The notes under the pieces are model-generated. The model was not told the origin of the DNA. It did no database searches and saw only the letters and a program-made list of their open reading frames with translations. The position numbers were made by a program, and so were the translations under genes. This document shows, one piece after another, positions 1 through 8,697 of a stretch of DNA of 60,920 nt. Location of the stretch: the IMG/VR virus record IMGVR_UViG_3300017605_000625, positions 1-60,920 of that record; one strand, written 5' to 3'. Position 1 is the first letter of the stretch. Each line of letters starts with the position of its first letter. The stretch is from a virus.

Positions 1-250
1 CTGTATAAATGATCCCGGTTGGGTCAGCCGCCGATGAAGTGATAGCTGAACTTAGCGCCGCCCAAGATATCGTGGGAGGAGGTGTAGTGGTCGGATCATC
101 CAGAGTAAATTGGATCAGAGCATTGCCGCTAACGCTGGAGGCGATGCCTGTGGATACCGTATATTGCAGCGTGGTGGTCTTATATACCGGATTAAGGATG
201 ATCGGCGCAGAATTCCCAGCCGAAGAAAGAGTAGTTGATTGAGCCGCCAT
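1..250 (-). CDS. Virion structural protein, partial at window edge
   Basis: The gene starts at 250 and runs off the left edge with 83 codons visible. The peptide begins MAAQSTTLSSAGNSAPIIL and is rich in Ser, Thr, Ala and Pro with no charged clusters, as in head-decoration or tail structural proteins. An AAAGGA ribosome binding site lies about 9 bases upstream of the ATG. It follows the major capsid gene in the same minus-strand operon, so a virion role is likely, but I do not recognise a family. Confidence 0.7.
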   Translation of the reverse strand, partial: MAAQSTTLSSAGNSAPIILNPVYKTTTLQYTVSTGIASSVSGNALIQFTLDDPTTTPPPTISWAALSSAITSSAADPTGIIYT

Positions 251-264
251 CTGCGTTTGTCCTT

Positions 265-402
265 TTAGCTATCGACTTCGATAATCCACTCGAATGTAGA
301 AGTAACCTCCGCTGCCGCCGTAGCAGCCCGCGTATTTACCGGGTTCATAGGGGCCGGAAAGGCCCCCAGAAGTTTCGGTAACTGAAAGAATACACAGACC
401 AT
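265..402 (-). CDS. Small hypothetical protein (45 aa)
   Basis: A short frame fills the gap between the major capsid gene and the next structural gene. The peptide starts MVCVFFQLPKLLGAF and ends TFEWIIEVDS. An AAGGA motif sits 6 bases before the ATG. The gene before it ends 10 bases upstream and the next starts 15 bases downstream, the spacing expected in this operon. No domain is recognised. Confidence 0.5.
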   Translation of the reverse strand: MVCVFFQLPKLLGAFPAPMNPVNTRAATAAAEVTSTFEWIIEVDS

Positions 403-411
403 AGCATATCC

Positions 412-1326
412 TTAAGACAGCGGGTACGTCCCATAAGCCGCGCGCCAGTCGTAATAGCCGAAGCTATAACGCTGATAACCCTTCACCAGCAAGTTATCGG
501 TGGTGAACTCAACCTGCATGTCCATCTCGAATGCGATACGGTTCATGTAGATCAAGCCATCAACGTTGGTGAGCAGGAACCAAGCAAACGCGCTGGTCAG
601 ATAATCATTGACGACGTACCCTTCCTTCAGGGAGTCGTTCATGCCCAGAATTGCGTTCACGTCGTTGGTCGCCGTCCCGGGGCGAAGCTCACTGCGATAG
701 AGACGGAGAGCTACCGGCTCTAGCTGGGTCGGGATAACCGCCTTGCGGCCCCGCGCGTAAATCTTGAGCCCAGCATTATCGCGCCAGTTGCTTCTGACGG
801 CGATTGCCGCGTTCAAGAGCGAAGTCTCGTTCAGATCAACGTCCACAGACGGCTTGTTGCCAATCGTGGTGCCATCAATCGGATGGGCAGCATCGAAGAG
901 CGCCTTGCCGTCACCGCCGACGTTGGCGTTGAATGTGCTGCCCGTATTGAACACGTTCGCAGCATAGATTTCTTCCGTTTGCTGGAACGAGGCCATCAGA
1001 CCATCGTTGGATGGCCCAAATTCCGCCTTGTAGAGGTTGTCATCGATGGCCTTGCGTGTGATCGCATAACCAAGACCGATTTCATTGTGCTCTTGGTTAT
1101 AGACGAACCGTTCGCCCGCCGCATTGTCGAAGGCAGTAACGCCACCCTCTTGCTTAAGCTGAGCAAGACCTAGGTAACGCATGGAAGCACGGCGCTCCAA
1201 GGCCATCTTGGAATCTGTGGTCTTGAAAAGCTTCGGCCACTGCCGCTCGATTTGATCGTACTTGCCGCTGATGCCCCAAAGCCCGGGCAGAAGGAGATCG
1301 CGGATTTGTGCGAGTGCGACGGGCAT
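412..1326 (-). CDS. Major capsid protein
   Basis: A 304-residue protein of the size of HK97-fold or Mu gpT-type head proteins. The middle segment with LFDAAHPID (about residues 143-151) matches the conserved Leu-Phe-x-Ala-x-His turn seen in such major head proteins, and the C-terminal half is a typical alpha/beta mix (DMQVEFTTDNLLVKGY). It is preceded by scaffold-like and decoration-like genes and follows TerL and portal in the same direction. AAGGAG lies 7 bases before the ATG. No protease domain or delta-domain is obvious. The assignment rests on composition, motif and position. Confidence 0.8.
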   Translation of the reverse strand: MPVALAQIRDLLLPGLWGISGKYDQIERQWPKLFKTTDSKMALERRASMRYLGLAQLKQEGGVTAFDNAAGERFVYNQEHNEIGLGYAITRKAIDDNLYKAEFGPSNDGLMASFQQTEEIYAANVFNTGSTFNANVGGDGKALFDAAHPIDGTTIGNKPSVDVDLNETSLLNAAIAVRSNWRDNAGLKIYARGRKAVIPTQLEPVALRLYRSELRPGTATNDVNAILGMNDSLKEGYVVNDYLTSAFAWFLLTNVDGLIYMNRIAFEMDMQVEFTTDNLLVKGYQRYSFGYYDWRAAYGTYPLS

Positions 1327-1337
1327 TAGGTTACTCC

Positions 1338-1970
1338 TTAGATGCCGGTTAGAACGGTGCGGTCGAAGCTATTCGGCGCAACGATAACGATGTTACCGGC
1401 AGAAGTGTTGTCGGTACCGTTTGTGCCGGGAGGGGCGACGTTTGAATAAAAATCGATCAATCGCCAAGGCAATGCAGCCGTGGTAGCCGCTGTGCTGGAA
1501 GCCAGAACCGATTGAGAAAGACCAGTTGTCGTGTTCACTACACCGGATGAAATACCGAAGTTATGGTTAACCATCGATGACGTGACTGTATTGGTGGTGG
1601 AGCATTGCACGATGTAGAGCATCTCAGGATCGGTGCAGACCCATGCTTGAACATCGGCAGTGCCGCATGAGGTCTGAACAGAACCCGGGAAGAATGGCGA
1701 CCAGACCTTGCGGCCAATGGTGGGGCTGAAGAATTCACACCCGAAAAAGACGCCTCTGATTTGAACTATGCCAGAGGAGGCAACCACGGCAGTTACATAG
1801 TTGCCAGCAGCAGATGGGGATGTGGATTGAGTGGTGATGACACAATCGCCAGTTCCAATGACGCTCGCATCGCTGGATGCGATAGTGAGAGTGTCAAAGC
1901 CAGCCGTAGGCGCACCGCCGTCGAAACGGCGGAACTGACGGAAACCGAAGGGGGCCTGAATATTTGCCAT
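1338..1970 (-). CDS. Head decoration or minor structural protein
   Basis: A 210-residue protein starting MANIQAPFGFRQFRRFDG, a beginning common in small structural proteins encoded beside the major capsid gene. The rest is rich in Ser, Thr, Val and Gly and suggests a beta-rich surface protein. An upstream in-frame ATG (1991) exists, but AGGAG sits 6 bases before the ATG at 1970, so that start is preferred. It directly precedes the major capsid gene with an 11-base gap. Confidence 0.65.
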   Translation of the reverse strand: MANIQAPFGFRQFRRFDGGAPTAGFDTLTIASSDASVIGTGDCVITTQSTSPSAAGNYVTAVVASSGIVQIRGVFFGCEFFSPTIGRKVWSPFFPGSVQTSCGTADVQAWVCTDPEMLYIVQCSTTNTVTSSMVNHNFGISSGVVNTTTGLSQSVLASSTAATTAALPWRLIDFYSNVAPPGTNGTDNTSAGNIVIVAPNSFDRTVLTGI

Positions 1971-2069
1971 GATAGCTCCTATGCTGCTCACCGCGACCTA
2001 TTCGCGGGATCAACTGAAGCCACCACAGCGCGTGATGGGGAAAAGGCCAGCGTGGCCTGAATATGTTGT

Positions 2070-2456
2070 TTATACGGCAGAAATACGTTTTATGTCAAAT
2101 GACAGCCCTTCTTGCATATCCGATGGCAAGTGACTGATTGGGAAGATCAAACGATAACCTCGCCCACCGATCGTCTCGATTTTCATTCCGGTTCCCGCAA
2201 TGAGTTTGCGCGCCCGACTTATATGAACCTGAATATTATCGAGAACCCTTTCAGGCTCATGCATTCCCCATAAGGCGTAACTCAGGTCATTATTACTTAC
2301 CGTCATTGGCCACTTTTCTACAAGAACATGCATTACTTCAGCAACTTGTGGCGGCCTGATTTCAATTTCACGATCACCATAGACTAGAATATTGGTATTC
2401 AGGTCCATAAGAAGCCTGTGTTCCGGGATCGGCTGTCCACAGCATGGACAATTCAT
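2070..2456 (-). CDS. Zinc-knuckle plus OmpR/PhoB-type winged-helix protein
   Basis: A 128-residue DNA-binding protein. Residues 3-7 carry a CPCCG metal-knuckle-like motif. Residues about 16-110 match the C-terminal effector domain of OmpR/PhoB response regulators: IEIRPPQVAEVMHVL, the NNDLSYALWG turn, NIQVHISRARKLI recognition helix and the IGGRGYRL wing. No receiver domain is present, so control by phosphorylation is unlikely. It abuts the next virion gene with no gap (stop then ATG), so it is transcribed with head genes; it may regulate late genes or modulate host transcription. Family assignment is firm, the role is inferred. Confidence 0.75.
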   Translation of the reverse strand: MNCPCCGQPIPEHRLLMDLNTNILVYGDREIEIRPPQVAEVMHVLVEKWPMTVSNNDLSYALWGMHEPERVLDNIQVHISRARKLIAGTGMKIETIGGRGYRLIFPISHLPSDMQEGLSFDIKRISAV

Positions 2457-2996
2457 TTATTCCTCCGGTACATCAATACGTTCATAAGCCTTCGATATTT
2501 TCGTGGCCCTGCGAGCGGATTGATGCTGGGTGTCAAATTTACTGCCGATATCTCCGCCACGAAGCTGGGCTTCCTTAGCCTGAACCTGCGCTCTGGCTTT
2601 CTGGAATTCCCGCGCTTCCGTTTGTCGGCACATCTCTTCCGGCTTTTCCATTAAAACCAGACCATCATACTCAATATCGCCGTCATATCCCTTGGGTGTG
2701 AATAGCCCGGGATGGCGAGAGGCTGGCACTGGTTCCCAGCCAGTGGCCTGATATCGGCCATAACGACGAGCCTGTTGCTGGCCCAGCACCGAAAGCGTCT
2801 TCCAGTTATAGCGCATACCATCCGGGATAATTTCCGGAGGAATGTGGAGCATGTCGCTCTCTTCCTCCAAGGCAGCCTGACGGTCGTAATCGACCTTGAC
2901 CGGAGCCTTCTTGGGCGTGACGAGATTAGGGGCCTTATTCTCGTCATTTGCCATTACAGGCTTCGGCTTGTTCTTAGAACCCAAGGGTCTCGGCAT
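2457..2996 (-). CDS. Hypothetical virion-module protein
   Basis: A 179-residue protein starting MPRPLGSKNKPKP, a short basic N-terminus often seen in small head-module proteins. The middle contains GMRYNWKTLSVLGQQQ, followed by charged, coiled-coil-like stretches. The frame stays open upstream to 3071, but the MPRP start is preferred because the upstream part lies inside the HNH gene, which it overlaps by 23 bases. No known function is recognised. Confidence 0.6.
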   Translation of the reverse strand: MPRPLGSKNKPKPVMANDENKAPNLVTPKKAPVKVDYDRQAALEEESDMLHIPPEIIPDGMRYNWKTLSVLGQQQARRYGRYQATGWEPVPASRHPGLFTPKGYDGDIEYDGLVLMEKPEEMCRQTEAREFQKARAQVQAKEAQLRGGDIGSKFDTQHQSARRATKISKAYERIDVPEE

Positions 2997-3444
2997 CTGT
3001 TCGTTTCCACTGGTTTCGGCCCATAATGGGCTTGGTTTCGAGAGCTTTCTCAACTGACCATCCTCGGCCAAGTCTTTCTAGAACTGTAGTTTTCGGAACA
3101 TTTTGGCCACTAATACGCCTCGCTTCTGAGATGGTCATTTTGGTTCCCAGATATAGAACGTGGCGATTAGTCCTTTGGTTATTTCCCTGCTCTATTTTGG
3201 TGGCCCAACGACAGTTCCCGGGTTCATAATTTCCATTATTATCAATCCGGTCAATCGTGTGGCTTAGTGATGGTCGAAATCCCATATCGGCAAGAAATAT
3301 CACAAAACTACTCTTCCATGCCTCGCAGACAACAATCCCCATAGGAGTATATTTTCCGCGCTTGGGATGGCATCGATCCAACATGCCACGCCATGATTTA
3401 TAGGTTGGCGTATTGCTAAGACCGTGGACTGGAGGGCGCGACAT
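2974..3444 (-). CDS. HNH homing-type endonuclease
   Basis: A 156-residue protein with the phage HNH signature SHTIDRIDNNGNYEPGNCRW at about residues 62-81, preceded by a W-x3-LDRC-type segment. The C-terminal part (TISEARRISGQNVPKTTVLERLGRGWSVEKAL) looks like a small DNA-binding helix-turn-helix module, as in homing endonucleases. GAGGAG precedes the ATG. It sits between scaffold and head genes, 8 bases after the upstream stop, and its end overlaps the next gene's start by 23 bases. One of five dispersed HNH genes here. Confidence 0.85.
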   Translation of the reverse strand: MSRPPVHGLSNTPTYKSWRGMLDRCHPKRGKYTPMGIVVCEAWKSSFVIFLADMGFRPSLSHTIDRIDNNGNYEPGNCRWATKIEQGNNQRTNRHVLYLGTKMTISEARRISGQNVPKTTVLERLGRGWSVEKALETKPIMGRNQWKRTDAETLGF

Positions 3445-3452
3445 AAATCTCC

Positions 3453-4499
3453 TCAGTTAATCAGACCTTGGCTCTTCATTTCCTGCATCTTTTGCAGGTT
3501 TCTGGCATAAGTGATTTCGTCGATACCGGACAGACGAGCGATCTCACGTTGTTCTGGAGTTAGGGTGATCTTGGTGGTGGTGGTTCGACCAGTTGAAGGA
3601 TTGGTCGCGCTGCGGGATGGCGGAGCCGAAACAGTGGCCTTGGGTTCGTCCTCGCTCACGTTATCATCCTCTTCTTCTGGTTCTTTATAGCCAAGCCGTT
3701 CCTCAATATAGTCGAAATACTTCTGTGTGCCCGGGCGTAGGCCCTGATCTTCCGCCTCAACATGGGCTCCCTGCAAACGAAGGTTTTTGCGCTGGTCAGT
3801 GAGTGCATCTGGATGCTCCTTCAGCCAATCTCTCTGGCTTGGCAGCAAGTTGGGAAGCTGATCGATATATTGCTCCACAGTTGGCTTAGTAGAGCTTTCT
3901 ACTTGTTGCGGATTGTCCTTGGCATCTTTGGCACGGGCTGCTGCCGCCGTCTTGGCCCGCTCAATGGCGATCTTGCCATCCTCTAGTTGACCCAACCGGC
4001 TTTCAGCGCGAGCCAATCTGCGGCTGGCCTCTGCTACTGCCTTGGAATCGCTGGCCTCCGTGGCGAGGGCGATATCTTGCTGAGCCTTCTCGGCTTCGGC
4101 TTCCGCCGCGCCAATGGCATTCAAAATGGCATCATATTCAGCGTCTTCCGCCCTGATCCGGGACTGGGATGATTCCTGCTCGCGTTCACGGGCGCGTTGC
4201 TCCGCCGCCTGTCTGGCAGCTACTTCTTCATTGTAGCGCTTGGTTTGTTCGGCCCCGGCTTTACGTAAATCTTCAAGCTGCTTTTTAAGGTCTGCTGTAG
4301 CATCCTCTTCTTCAGGCTCCTTAACCTTAGCCTCTCGTTTACTGTTAGCCGCAGCCTCTTCTTGCGCCTTGCGAGCGGCTTCATCAGCTTCCTTATCCAA
4401 GATGACCGTGCCTTCGGGCTCCAACGCGATAGTCACGCTCTCATTTTCCGGAATGGCAGCGATCTCTTCTTTTGTCCGAAGTGGGCGGGGGCGGGGCAT
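3453..4499 (-). CDS. Scaffold-like coiled-coil protein
   Basis: A 348-residue, very charged protein. Residues about 45-200 are Ala/Glu/Lys/Arg-rich heptad-like helix. A folded-looking segment follows (VEQYIDQLPNLLPSQRDWLK), and the end is EQREIARLSGIDEITYARNLQK, a helical tail of the type scaffolds use to touch coat protein. Position between the co-chaperonin and the capsid genes fits a head scaffold. Its stop overlaps nothing; its ATG overlaps the end of the GroES-like gene by one base. No sequence family is claimed. Confidence 0.65.
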   Translation of the reverse strand: MPRPRPLRTKEEIAAIPENESVTIALEPEGTVILDKEADEAARKAQEEAAANSKREAKVKEPEEEDATADLKKQLEDLRKAGAEQTKRYNEEVAARQAAEQRAREREQESSQSRIRAEDAEYDAILNAIGAAEAEAEKAQQDIALATEASDSKAVAEASRRLARAESRLGQLEDGKIAIERAKTAAAARAKDAKDNPQQVESSTKPTVEQYIDQLPNLLPSQRDWLKEHPDALTDQRKNLRLQGAHVEAEDQGLRPGTQKYFDYIEERLGYKEPEEEDDNVSEDEPKATVSAPPSRSATNPSTGRTTTTKITLTPEQREIARLSGIDEITYARNLQKMQEMKSQGLIN

Positions 4500-4909
4500 T
4501 AGAAAATATCTCCCGGGTTTTTAATTCGCATGCGGATTGTTCGGTCAGATAGAATTCGGCAGGCCGTATCGCGGATTGTCAGTTGCCAGCCATCGCCCAC
4601 ACGGAAAACCACCCAATCGCCAACTTTTACACTCTGACCGTGAAATGTTTCGTCATCTGTATCTAAGAATGCAGTAGGACCGAGTTTTACCACCAGTCCC
4701 ACTTTTCCTTGATATTCATCCTCTTGGACATTTGCGCCGGGGCGAATAATGCCACCAGAGGTCTTTTCTGGTCTGACATAGATGGCGACCAAAATCTGGT
4801 TATGGAAAATATCATATCCGCTTAAATCGCCCACTGCGTCAAAGAGCGCTGTCTTGGGATCACTGGCCAGACTTAGTTGAGCAGTATTCCTCGCAGAAAC
4901 AACTGACAT
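4499..4909 (-). CDS. GroES-like (Cpn10) co-chaperonin
   Basis: A 136-residue protein with a Cpn10-like core from about residue 37: ILVAIYVRPEKTSGGIIRPG, then EYQGKVGLVVKLGP and VKVGDWVVFRVGDG. The GGIIRPGANVQEDEY stretch is in the place of the mobile loop that contacts GroEL. Phage co-chaperonins such as T4 gp31 replace GroES so that the host chaperonin can fold a large capsid protein. Placement beside the scaffold and upstream of the capsid gene fits that job. The family call is from motif and length; the capsid substrate is inferred. Confidence 0.8.
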   Translation of the reverse strand: MSVVSARNTAQLSLASDPKTALFDAVGDLSGYDIFHNQILVAIYVRPEKTSGGIIRPGANVQEDEYQGKVGLVVKLGPTAFLDTDDETFHGQSVKVGDWVVFRVGDGWQLTIRDTACRILSDRTIRMRIKNPGDIF

Positions 4910-5098
4910 TTATTCCTTCCTCATTTCTGTCTGAACTTCCTCTATTGCATCCAGAACATTCCGGATGGCCTCTATATACCCAAAATTATGCTTATATTCA
5001 GCGAAATCAGTCTCTCCAGTAATAGTCATGCGCTGAACACGTATATCCATCATCAAGAGAAGCCTTTCCCTCAAAAGCTTCTCAAATAGGCTCTCCAT
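4910..5098 (-). CDS. Small hypothetical protein (62 aa)
   Basis: A small, largely helical, charged protein (MESLFEKLLRERLLLMMDIR). It is packed in the operon: its ATG overlaps the stop of the gene before it and its stop abuts the co-chaperonin start. No family recognised. Confidence 0.55.
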   Translation of the reverse strand: MESLFEKLLRERLLLMMDIRVQRMTITGETDFAEYKHNFGYIEAIRNVLDAIEEVQTEMRKE

Positions 5099-5559
5099 TA
5101 TTTCTTCTTTCGGCCCTGTATCGCAGACAGGTCTAGTCTGCCTTCGCCATTCGCCGCGCCTCCGTGTTCCGGATAAGCACGACCGCCTCGCGCATATGCG
5201 GCCCCGCCGCGTTTCATTGGCGGCTGACCGGGCATAGGTGCTGGAGCGGGCGAGGAAACCGCTCCAGCGGCAGCCAATGAAGGGTCAGGCGAGGGAGGAA
5301 TGGCCGTTGCTTCAGGGACTACCATTGGTGTCTTGGGCTTGGAACGATGTTTCGGCTTACCGACATGACCACCACGTTTCATGCCAGCGGCCCCGCTCTG
5401 GTCCTTGTGCTGCATGCTGGCAGAAGAAGTGGCAATCTTCTTGGAAGAATTTTCTCCAACAGCCCGCATGGTCGGAATATCCAGATTATTGATCTTGCCC
5501 ATGCTCTGGGCCTTGGATTTGCGGGAACTATTAGCCTGATCCCTATATGGATGCGACAT
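5098..5559 (-). CDS. Basic, low-complexity virion-module protein
   Basis: A 153-residue protein rich in Lys, Arg, Gly, Pro and Ala. It carries MKRGG twice (about residues 60 and 114) and ends in GRKKK. Such basic disordered proteins near portal genes often bind packaged DNA or sit inside heads, but that is an inference. It overlaps the next gene's start by one base. The large virion protein at the right edge also has repeated Gly-Gly motifs, though of different sequence. Confidence 0.6.
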   Translation of the reverse strand: MSHPYRDQANSSRKSKAQSMGKINNLDIPTMRAVGENSSKKIATSSASMQHKDQSGAAGMKRGGHVGKPKHRSKPKTPMVVPEATAIPPSPDPSLAAAGAVSSPAPAPMPGQPPMKRGGAAYARGGRAYPEHGGAANGEGRLDLSAIQGRKKK

Positions 5560-5562
5560 TGG

Positions 5563-5724
5563 CTAGTCCTTTTCCTTCGGAGCCATCGGCTCTGTCTTCT
5601 TGAGCTTTCCGTATCGGCGATCAGCCTTATCGCCTTGGCTCTCATAATTTTTGGAAGAGCCGGTTTCCTTGGCCATCTTGGATGATCCGGTAGATTCCAT
5701 CTTGCCCATATACGGATTAGCCAT
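5563..5724 (-). CDS. Small hypothetical protein (53 aa)
   Basis: A hydrophilic Lys/Ser-rich peptide beginning MANPYMGKMESTGSSK. GGAAGAG lies before the ATG at 5724; the longer frame to 5817 has no such site and overlaps the next gene. It overlaps the upstream gene by 8 bases. No family recognised. Confidence 0.5.
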   Translation of the reverse strand: MANPYMGKMESTGSSKMAKETGSSKNYESQGDKADRRYGKLKKTEPMAPKEKD

Positions 5725-5932
5725 TGACGCTCTTCCTTGTAGGTACTGGCACCAACGCCCTGACCGGATAAATCTTCTGCTGGGCCTTGCCGCGCTCAAA
5801 CCACTGAACCTCGACAAACCCCTCCATGAAGGCCGTAACCGTCAGGGTCGGGCTGCCAGATTTCAATCTAACTGTATCTCCAATCTGGAATGGAGGCAAA
5901 AAGTCCTTCAAAAGCACAAGATTGGCGGTCAC
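5717..5932 (-). CDS. DUF2158/YodC-like small protein
   Basis: A 71-residue protein with FQIGDTVRLKSGSPTLTV followed by VEVQWFERG. This matches the pattern of the YodC/DUF2158 family (VxLKSGGPxMTV...VxCQWF), a small SH3-like beta barrel. It overlaps portal by four bases. Role in the virion module unknown. Confidence 0.65.
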   Translation of the reverse strand: MTANLVLLKDFLPPFQIGDTVRLKSGSPTLTVTAFMEGFVEVQWFERGKAQQKIYPVRALVPVPTRKSVNG

Positions 5933-8697
5933 TTGCTCTTACTCGGCTTCGGTTTGGCTCTAGCGGTCGCCTTGGCAACCCTGATCTTGGCGTCAGCATC
6001 AATCTTGGCAAGCTTCTCTTTGTGCGCGAGTTCTCTCTCGGCCATTGCATGCTTGTGTTCTAATTCCTGAGCGGCCAGTTCCTCTTTCTGGCTCATCTCG
6101 CGCTCATGCCTATCTCGCTGTAGTTCCATATCGTGCTCATGCTTCTGGCGCTCTTGCACGGCGTCCATAACCATGCCTCCGGTCTTCATGTGCATCTCGG
6201 CGGCATGCTCTCGTTGCCTGATAGCGATTTCGTTCTGGCTTTCAGCGGAAGAGCGCTGATGATCAAACAGCATCTTCATTGCTTCACGCTGGGCGTCCTG
6301 CTGGACTTCCTGACCATGAATGATTTGCTCTTCCTGAATCTTCAGGCGCTCCAGAATAATCTTCATCGCCTCCACTTTCTCGCGTGAAGTGCGATCTTGC
6401 TGCTTGTCCGCGCTCTGCATTTTCTGGATTTCAAGCTTCAGTAGCATTTGAAGCTTCTGACTTTCCGCCTGCTGAGCATTGGCAGCCTGTTTAGCCTGCG
6501 CCGCAATAAGCGAAGGATTAGGCGGAGGCGGTGCAGGCGATTGCCGGAATAGTCCCTCCGGATCAATACCTGTAATACGCATAATGCGGGTATCAACGGC
6601 AATCGGGTCATAAAGATCAGGCGATCCCTGTTGAAGTGTCTTGATCACAACCGCCTTGGCAATCCGATGCATGCTGGTTGGATTATTCGGATCGGCAACC
6701 GGGACCAGATTGTTGTCATCCAAAGCTTTTACAAATTGATCTTTCTGCCACCGAATAGTTGTCTTTTTATTGTGTCGCCAGAAAGCTTCCGGGTCCTCCT
6801 TGAAGCGTTCCTTTAGAAGCTGGAATTCCTTGCCCTGCGCCGAAGTCAAGCGCTTATGAACAGCATCCATTGTTTTGGTTGCTTGCTCAATCAATGCCAG
6901 CGTAGTTCCGACAGGCGCATCCTGTTTGCCTTCACCGATGCTCATTTCGGCGGTGCCGCCGACACGCTGACCCAATTGTTCGATATTCTGGGTTAGCTGC
7001 ATGAAAGCAGCGCCGGGCTCTTTATATGGCAGAGCCATCACGGCCTGATTGATTGGCATGCCACCAGTATCAAGTGGAACACCGCCGCCCGGAGGAATTC
7101 GGAATTGATTTGTTAATTGTCGCCCGAATTGTTTGGCGTAGATAAATCCCGGAAATGAAGAAAACATTCCGGCATCAAGTTGAATACGCCATGCCGCCGT
7201 CAGGGCGCTAGTAGTATTACCCAGAATGTGTATGAGACCAATGCCGTAAAAGCCAAGAGCGCGTACAAAAGCGAAGTCCACAAAATACTCTTTAGCAAGA
7301 CACATTTTATCTTCCTTGCGCCAGTTTCGTCGCAAGGCCAAAACCTGCCTACTCTCTTTGTGGATAGTGACAACATATGGAAGCTGGAGTCCTGTTTCCT
7401 TGCCTTTCTCTTTATGCTCAAAGCCGGAAATGTCCAATTCACAATAGCATTCATAGATTTCATGGTCCGCGTCCTGCGGTTTTTGGACCTGCGGATTTAT
7501 TCCCTGAATTTCCAGCTTTTTATCTTTTACCGGATCGGGAAGGTTGATTTGATTGACGGGAATCTCAATATCGCGATAAGCGCCCACCAATTGCATGCGC
7601 TTCAAGACAGAGGGCCGCATTTTAATGCGGTGGGTAATTCTTCCACAATTCTCCAGATTGGTTTCTGCGTTTGAAACAATCAGGTCTTCGGCGTCTATAC
7701 TTTCAGAAACCGGACGACGGCGAAGTGGGCAATTGTAAACTTTCTTGATGCCCTGACCGCCAGCACCAATCCAGAACAGCATTCTATCGGTGTCGGGATA
7801 ATATTCGGTCGCGACCGCTGTAACCCAATGATTGAAGTCGGTCTCTAGGGCTTCCGCAAGCTCGTCGCTCTCCGCGCTCATACCATCAGGCAGAACTGGC
7901 TTGGGCGGAGCCATCAATCCGGTCGGAGGGGGTGCGGGAGGCCCATTGGGGACTGGAGGCGGGCCTCCCGCTGGCGATCCCGGCACTTGGGGAGCCGGAA
8001 TAGGTAAATTAGGCGGGTCACCCGGGGCTACGCCAGCGGGCTGTTGTCCATTGGACGGCCCGGAGAGTGGTCCCCCTCCTATGCTGGTCGCTGGAGCCGC
8101 TTGGCCCATGGAGAGAGGTGGACCACCATTATGGCCCATTTGAGGCGGCATCATCGGCATCGGCGGCGGTGGAGGAATTTTTGGAGCAACCGGGGCATCG
8201 TTCCTGATCTTGATCGGACCAGCGGCAGGCAAAAGCTCGCCTCTGGCATTGGCTTGAAACCTTAAAACGGCCTCCAGAAGAAGAGGGTGCTGGACGGTTG
8301 AGACACCTTCACCCGTGGCCTCACCCTTGGGCTCATTGAGTTTTAGTCCAAGTAGCCCAATACCTCTGGCGCGGGTATCAAGCCAATCCTTGCGGGATTG
8401 ATCGTCCAGTTGGATGCCATCTAAAAGCTCAGATGATATCCTTGAAAGCTCTCCGGATTCGATCTCTTCGGCCAGATTGGCGTACCAGTCTCCGCCCGGC
8501 TGGCGGACCGTTTTCGGAGAAAAATCAATGGTTAGAGAGCCGTCAGGATTTTCTGTCTTGGAAGCCCCATTCTGTATGGTCGTGCGGTCGCTGATTGTGT
8601 CTGGCGAGCCGAGATCGATGGTGGAAGGCATAGAGAATGGATTAGGCGGCAATTCATCGGTCAGCCTAATCGATCCAGTGTTGACTGAGCGTACCAT
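5929..8697 (-). CDS. Portal protein
   Basis: A 922-residue protein directly after TerL in gene order, which with its size supports a portal call. Residues about 125-150 (VQHPLLLEAVLRFQANARGE) are the conserved helical region of large podovirus-type portals. A Pro/Gly-rich insert follows (about 170-265). The central alpha/beta clip and wing region includes DADHEIYECYCELD. After about residue 730 the chain is a long Gln/Glu/Lys coiled coil up to the basic end KPKPSKSK. This portal is at the large end for short-tailed phages. It forms the dodecameric ring for DNA entry and exit. Confidence 0.8.
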   Translation of the reverse strand: MVRSVNTGSIRLTDELPPNPFSMPSTIDLGSPDTISDRTTIQNGASKTENPDGSLTIDFSPKTVRQPGGDWYANLAEEIESGELSRISSELLDGIQLDDQSRKDWLDTRARGIGLLGLKLNEPKGEATGEGVSTVQHPLLLEAVLRFQANARGELLPAAGPIKIRNDAPVAPKIPPPPPMPMMPPQMGHNGGPPLSMGQAAPATSIGGGPLSGPSNGQQPAGVAPGDPPNLPIPAPQVPGSPAGGPPPVPNGPPAPPPTGLMAPPKPVLPDGMSAESDELAEALETDFNHWVTAVATEYYPDTDRMLFWIGAGGQGIKKVYNCPLRRRPVSESIDAEDLIVSNAETNLENCGRITHRIKMRPSVLKRMQLVGAYRDIEIPVNQINLPDPVKDKKLEIQGINPQVQKPQDADHEIYECYCELDISGFEHKEKGKETGLQLPYVVTIHKESRQVLALRRNWRKEDKMCLAKEYFVDFAFVRALGFYGIGLIHILGNTTSALTAAWRIQLDAGMFSSFPGFIYAKQFGRQLTNQFRIPPGGGVPLDTGGMPINQAVMALPYKEPGAAFMQLTQNIEQLGQRVGGTAEMSIGEGKQDAPVGTTLALIEQATKTMDAVHKRLTSAQGKEFQLLKERFKEDPEAFWRHNKKTTIRWQKDQFVKALDDNNLVPVADPNNPTSMHRIAKAVVIKTLQQGSPDLYDPIAVDTRIMRITGIDPEGLFRQSPAPPPPNPSLIAAQAKQAANAQQAESQKLQMLLKLEIQKMQSADKQQDRTSREKVEAMKIILERLKIQEEQIIHGQEVQQDAQREAMKMLFDHQRSSAESQNEIAIRQREHAAEMHMKTGGMVMDAVQERQKHEHDMELQRDRHEREMSQKEELAAQELEHKHAMAERELAHKEKLAKIDADAKIRVAKATARAKPKPSKSK

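Noticed and set aside
9-242. 77-aa plus-strand ORF at the left edge
   Set aside because: It is antisense to the partial structural gene 1-250, which has a ribosome site and a natural composition.
8044-8265. Plus-strand ORFs across the portal gene
   Set aside because: Shadows of the Pro/Gly-rich part of portal on the opposite strand.
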